This document shows, in pieces, positions 5,033 to 7,443 of a stretch of DNA of 7,443 nucleotides. The stretch lies in the NCBI RefSeq assembly GCF_902381825.1, contig NZ_LR698973.1:2172548-2179990 (forward strand), in the 5' to 3' direction. Under the pieces are notes generated by a model. The model made no database searches, was not told where the DNA came from, and was given only the letters and a program-made list of their open reading frames with translations. Position 1 is the first letter of the stretch, and each line of letters opens with the position of its first letter. The position numbers and the translations under genes were made by a program. The stretch is from Pseudocoprococcus catus (GTDB lineage: Bacteria > Bacillota > Clostridia > Lachnospirales > Lachnospiraceae).

Positions 5033-7306
5033 TTAAGCTTCTTTTTTCTTCTTAACGATCATGTAGCAGCCAGCTGCGCAAGCAACAACACCTGCGATAG
5101 TTACAGCGTACAGACCGTTACCACCTGTCTGAGGCAGTAAGAAGGACTTGTTATTTGTTACTTTCAGAACAACAAAAGCGTCCTTGGAATCAAATGTGCC
5201 ATTAACGACACTTGATGCATAAGCAGCAGCCTTTGTATGGTTCTTTAATGTTGCATTAACCTTATCTACTGTAGCAGTAGCAGGGATCCAGCCGCCATCA
5301 GCTAATGTACCAACATACATAGCTTTCTTACCGATTGTACGGCCATTTGCATCATCGTCAGATGCGATACCACAGATCAGCGCGCCTGAAGCATCTTTAC
5401 AAGCATCAGTATGTACGTGAGAGCCATCGATGCTATCGTTGCCTACATAGCCAGCCTCGGAAGGATTTACTTCACGAGTTGTTGTCTTGATATCGATCAC
5501 GATCTGGTCTTTCAGAACAGAGTAACCTTTGTCTGTTGTTAACTCTGTTAACTGGTACTTGTCGCCTTCGATACCGTTGACGATCATTGCACCCTTTTCA
5601 TCTGGTGAGAATACTGTAGCGTCAGCCTGGTTAGTTGTCTTACCTGTTACATAGTAAACTTTCTTGCCGTCAACAACTTCTGTCTTCTCAGCTTTTACAT
5701 AGTAACCGTCTGTTTCATTGTACAGATTGAACGTAACCTTTGTAGGATCACCGGCACCATCAGCAAAGTTCTTTGTCAGATCGATACCGAAAGAATAAAC
5801 GTAACATCTGTCTTCCAGAGTGTTGAAGTAAGACTGGCTTGTACGTCTCCATTCAAGAGTTACATCATTCTTGTTACCTTCATCACCGAGGACTACAGTA
5901 CCGTCAGAGTTAACTGTACCAGTGTAGTAAACTACGATGTAGTAATCGCTGTAAGAACCTTCTTTGTCTGGATCACTCCATGCATCGTTAGCACCATTTA
6001 ATACAGCAAGACCTGCATCTGTAAAGGAAACTGTCATCTGAGTTTCACCTGTTTTCGCACCTGTTGTAGAAACAGTCAGTTCTGCATAGTTGTGGTTGTA
6101 CTTGTCATTGCCTGAGAAGCCCCAGATCATCGCTGCTTTAGATGTATCATTTACCATTGCATCTGTTTCATTTGTATAGAAAGCAAGACGCGCATCCTTG
6201 TTGTATTCGATGCCTTCGCCAAGAGTATCAGTAAACGTATACTTAGTCAGGTAAGTAGCTTCACTTGTGATATGAGGCAGTTTAGAAACGAGGATGTAGT
6301 CAAGGACATCGCCTTCAGATGCTGTTACAGTGTCATCATATGTGTATTCTGTTCTGGATGTCACAAAACTGTCTTTTGTTTCTTTGCCATCATCGATCAG
6401 ATTTGAAACGAGAAGTTCCTGGCCTTCAATACCATATGCTGCGCCTGTTTTAGCTTCTGTTGCTACATTACCAGTTCCGTTTTTAACCAGCTTATCCAGA
6501 GTTGGGTTGCCTGTCTGGTTCTTTGGATAGCATGTCATGTCATACAGCCACTGTGTGCCGTCAGAGTTTGTAAATGGCAGGGATGCGAACCATGGATTTA
6601 CAGTGTCTACAACTTCTTCAGGAACCTTTGTTTCAACGCAGAGGTAGAGACCAAGGTCAAGACCTGCTTTTGTTGTAAAACCGCTCTTATCTGTCAGGTC
6701 CATACGGATCTTTGCATCACTCTTTTCAACAAATCTTTCCAGTTCGTTCTTTTTCTGGATATTGTTTGCTGCAAGGACATCTTTTAACGCCTGGTTGATC
6801 TTTGTAGACTCATAGTGGAGTTCTGTGTTTGTACACTTGTTTGCAACACCTGCTGCTGTCATATCAATAGCATCAGCTTTTTCAAGGCCAAGGATTGTAG
6901 CCAGTTCTTCAGGGATCTCATAAACAACTTCTACGAAATTTTCACCGTTTTTGTCGATAGAATAAGTTTCAACATTACCTACACGCAGGATTGTAAATTC
7001 AACACCTTCGATAGCGTAGTCAGCTAATGTATCCTGCAGAGCCTGATCAGCTTCACCTGTAGCATCAACTGTACCGGCTGTATAAGCCTGGTCTTTTTCT
7101 GCTGATGTGATATCATATTTATAGATACTTAAGGAACCTGTTTTGGAAGTATCGATGATATCTGCGTTTTTCAAATCGTTTGTTGTTGCAGTGTTGTTAT
7201 CTGCATTTGTAGAGCTTGCTGCAAATGCTGTAGACATTGAAGTTGCCATCATTGCGCCAGCCATAAGCGCTGCGCCTGCTTTTGAAAAGAATGTTCTTTT
7301 AGTCAT
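5033..7306 (-). CDS. LPXTG-anchored major pilin subunit (SpaH/EbpB-like)
   Basis: The 757-residue product is a secreted, sortase-assembled pilin. A signal peptide with AFA cleavage site covers residues 1-29. An N-terminal domain (about 55-250) starts GSLSIYKYD and contains an ETKVPEE segment at 225-231. The pilin motif YPKN is at 260-263, so K262 is the likely cross-linking lysine. A middle domain spans about 290-505. A C-terminal CnaB-like domain starts at LTKNF (K512), has an E-box YQLTELTTDKGY (584-595, E588) and ends LKVTNNK, so an internal K512-N718 isopeptide with E588 as catalyst is expected. Then come LPQTG (724-728), a membrane helix and KKKKEA. Residues about 608-676 are an insertion with H630-x-H-T-x-x-C636 and C645. 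Six cysteines lie outside the cell. AAGGAG (7315-7320) is 8 bases before ATG 7306. It is first in the visible pilus operon. Confidence 0.95.
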   Translation of the reverse strand: MTKRTFFSKAGAALMAGAMMATSMSTAFAASSTNADNNTATTNDLKNADIIDTSKTGSLSIYKYDITSAEKDQAYTAGTVDATGEADQALQDTLADYAIEGVEFTILRVGNVETYSIDKNGENFVEVVYEIPEELATILGLEKADAIDMTAAGVANKCTNTELHYESTKINQALKDVLAANNIQKKNELERFVEKSDAKIRMDLTDKSGFTTKAGLDLGLYLCVETKVPEEVVDTVNPWFASLPFTNSDGTQWLYDMTCYPKNQTGNPTLDKLVKNGTGNVATEAKTGAAYGIEGQELLVSNLIDDGKETKDSFVTSRTEYTYDDTVTASEGDVLDYILVSKLPHITSEATYLTKYTFTDTLGEGIEYNKDARLAFYTNETDAMVNDTSKAAMIWGFSGNDKYNHNYAELTVSTTGAKTGETQMTVSFTDAGLAVLNGANDAWSDPDKEGSYSDYYIVVYYTGTVNSDGTVVLGDEGNKNDVTLEWRRTSQSYFNTLEDRCYVYSFGIDLTKNFADGAGDPTKVTFNLYNETDGYYVKAEKTEVVDGKKVYYVTGKTTNQADATVFSPDEKGAMIVNGIEGDKYQLTELTTDKGYSVLKDQIVIDIKTTTREVNPSEAGYVGNDSIDGSHVHTDACKDASGALICGIASDDDANGRTIGKKAMYVGTLADGGWIPATATVDKVNATLKNHTKAAAYASSVVNGTFDSKDAFVVLKVTNNKSFLLPQTGGNGLYAVTIAGVVACAAGCYMIVKKKKEA

Positions 7307-7443
7307 TTTCTTTTCTCCTTTCGTTTCAATACATTTTTTTGCTTCGATACTTTACATCGTATAGATGGAGGGTTTTAACGTCTTTGCTGACAAACGGAGG
7401 TTGACGAGTACTAGTCGTTTGTCCGTTCTCTTTTAATATGGTA
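7307..7443 (-). promoter_or_regulatory. Upstream region of the pilin gene
   Basis: It contains the pilin ribosome binding site and the inverted repeats at 7389-7423. I find no convincing -35/-10 pair: TTAAAA and TAAAGT (minus strand, spacer 18) are only 4 of 6 matches each. The promoter may lie beyond the window, with this stretch being the 5' leader or the gap after an upstream gene. Confidence 0.4.
7389..7423. repeat. Inverted repeats upstream of the pilin gene
   Basis: GACAAACG (7389-7396) and CGTTTGTC (7416-7423) are perfect 8-base arms 19 bases apart. Between them GACGAGTACTAGTC (7403-7416) is a 14-base palindrome with a single mismatched pair. There is no T-run, so it is not a terminator. 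It may be a regulator-binding site or a 5' leader structure of the pilin mRNA. Confidence 0.5.

Noticed and set aside
6330..7364. Plus-strand open frames opposite the pilin gene
   Set aside because: They are antisense to a clearly coding gene with signal peptide and pilin motifs; the hydrophobic one near 7143-7364 is the complement of the signal peptide region.
7326..7442. Minus-strand frame open from the window edge for 38 codons, possibly the end of an upstream gene
   Set aside because: This length is easily reached by chance, it runs through the inverted repeats, and its translation shows no known motif; kept undecided and not annotated.
1..7443. CRISPR array, tRNA, rRNA, insertion sequence or attachment site
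   Set aside because: I saw no regularly spaced repeats, cloverleaf, transposase or integrase motifs, or long terminal repeats; the mobile-element idea for the left part rests on gene content only.

Overview
The window looks like chromosomal DNA of a low-GC Gram-positive gut anaerobe, most likely a Clostridia/Lachnospiraceae-type Firmicute. The evidence is strong AGGAGG-type ribosome binding sites, an LPXTG pilin with two class C-type sortases, a PadR-family regulator, and small proteins of a kind common on integrative elements of these bacteria. The species cannot be named from sequence alone.

Right part (about 2896-7443, all minus strand): a sortase-assembled pilus module. It reads, in transcription order, as a large major pilin (7306 to 5033) with signal peptide, YPKN pilin motif, E-box and LPQTG anchor; a strong intrinsic terminator (4901-4936); a class C sortase with a DPF lid (4872 to 3904); a second sortase whose start codon directly abuts the first one's stop (3903 to 2950); and a final terminator (2896-2932). 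The terminator after the pilin probably makes the structural protein far more abundant than the sortases through partial read-through. No tip adhesin, minor pilin or signal peptidase is visible; if present they lie beyond 7443. The pilin carries an unusual HxHTxxC...CG insertion in its last CnaB-like domain.

Middle (about 2171-2891): a 335-base divergent intergenic region and a plus-strand PadR-type regulator (2506-2853) with an extended -10 promoter, tandem ATATGCAA repeats at the promoter, and its own terminator convergent with the sortase terminator.

Left part (1-2306, all minus strand): a tightly packed row of small, mostly acidic accessory genes with overlaps and short gaps: a cysteine-containing 177-residue protein, a 78-residue protein, a DUF5983-type protein, a 70-residue protein, a broken paralogue of that last protein, and a cysteine-rich protein that runs off the window at base 1. 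This resembles cargo of an integrative/conjugative element, but no integrase, relaxase or attachment site is in view. There are two signs of gene decay: the truncated paralogue at 423-563, and a possible remnant upstream of the first gene at 2196-2306.
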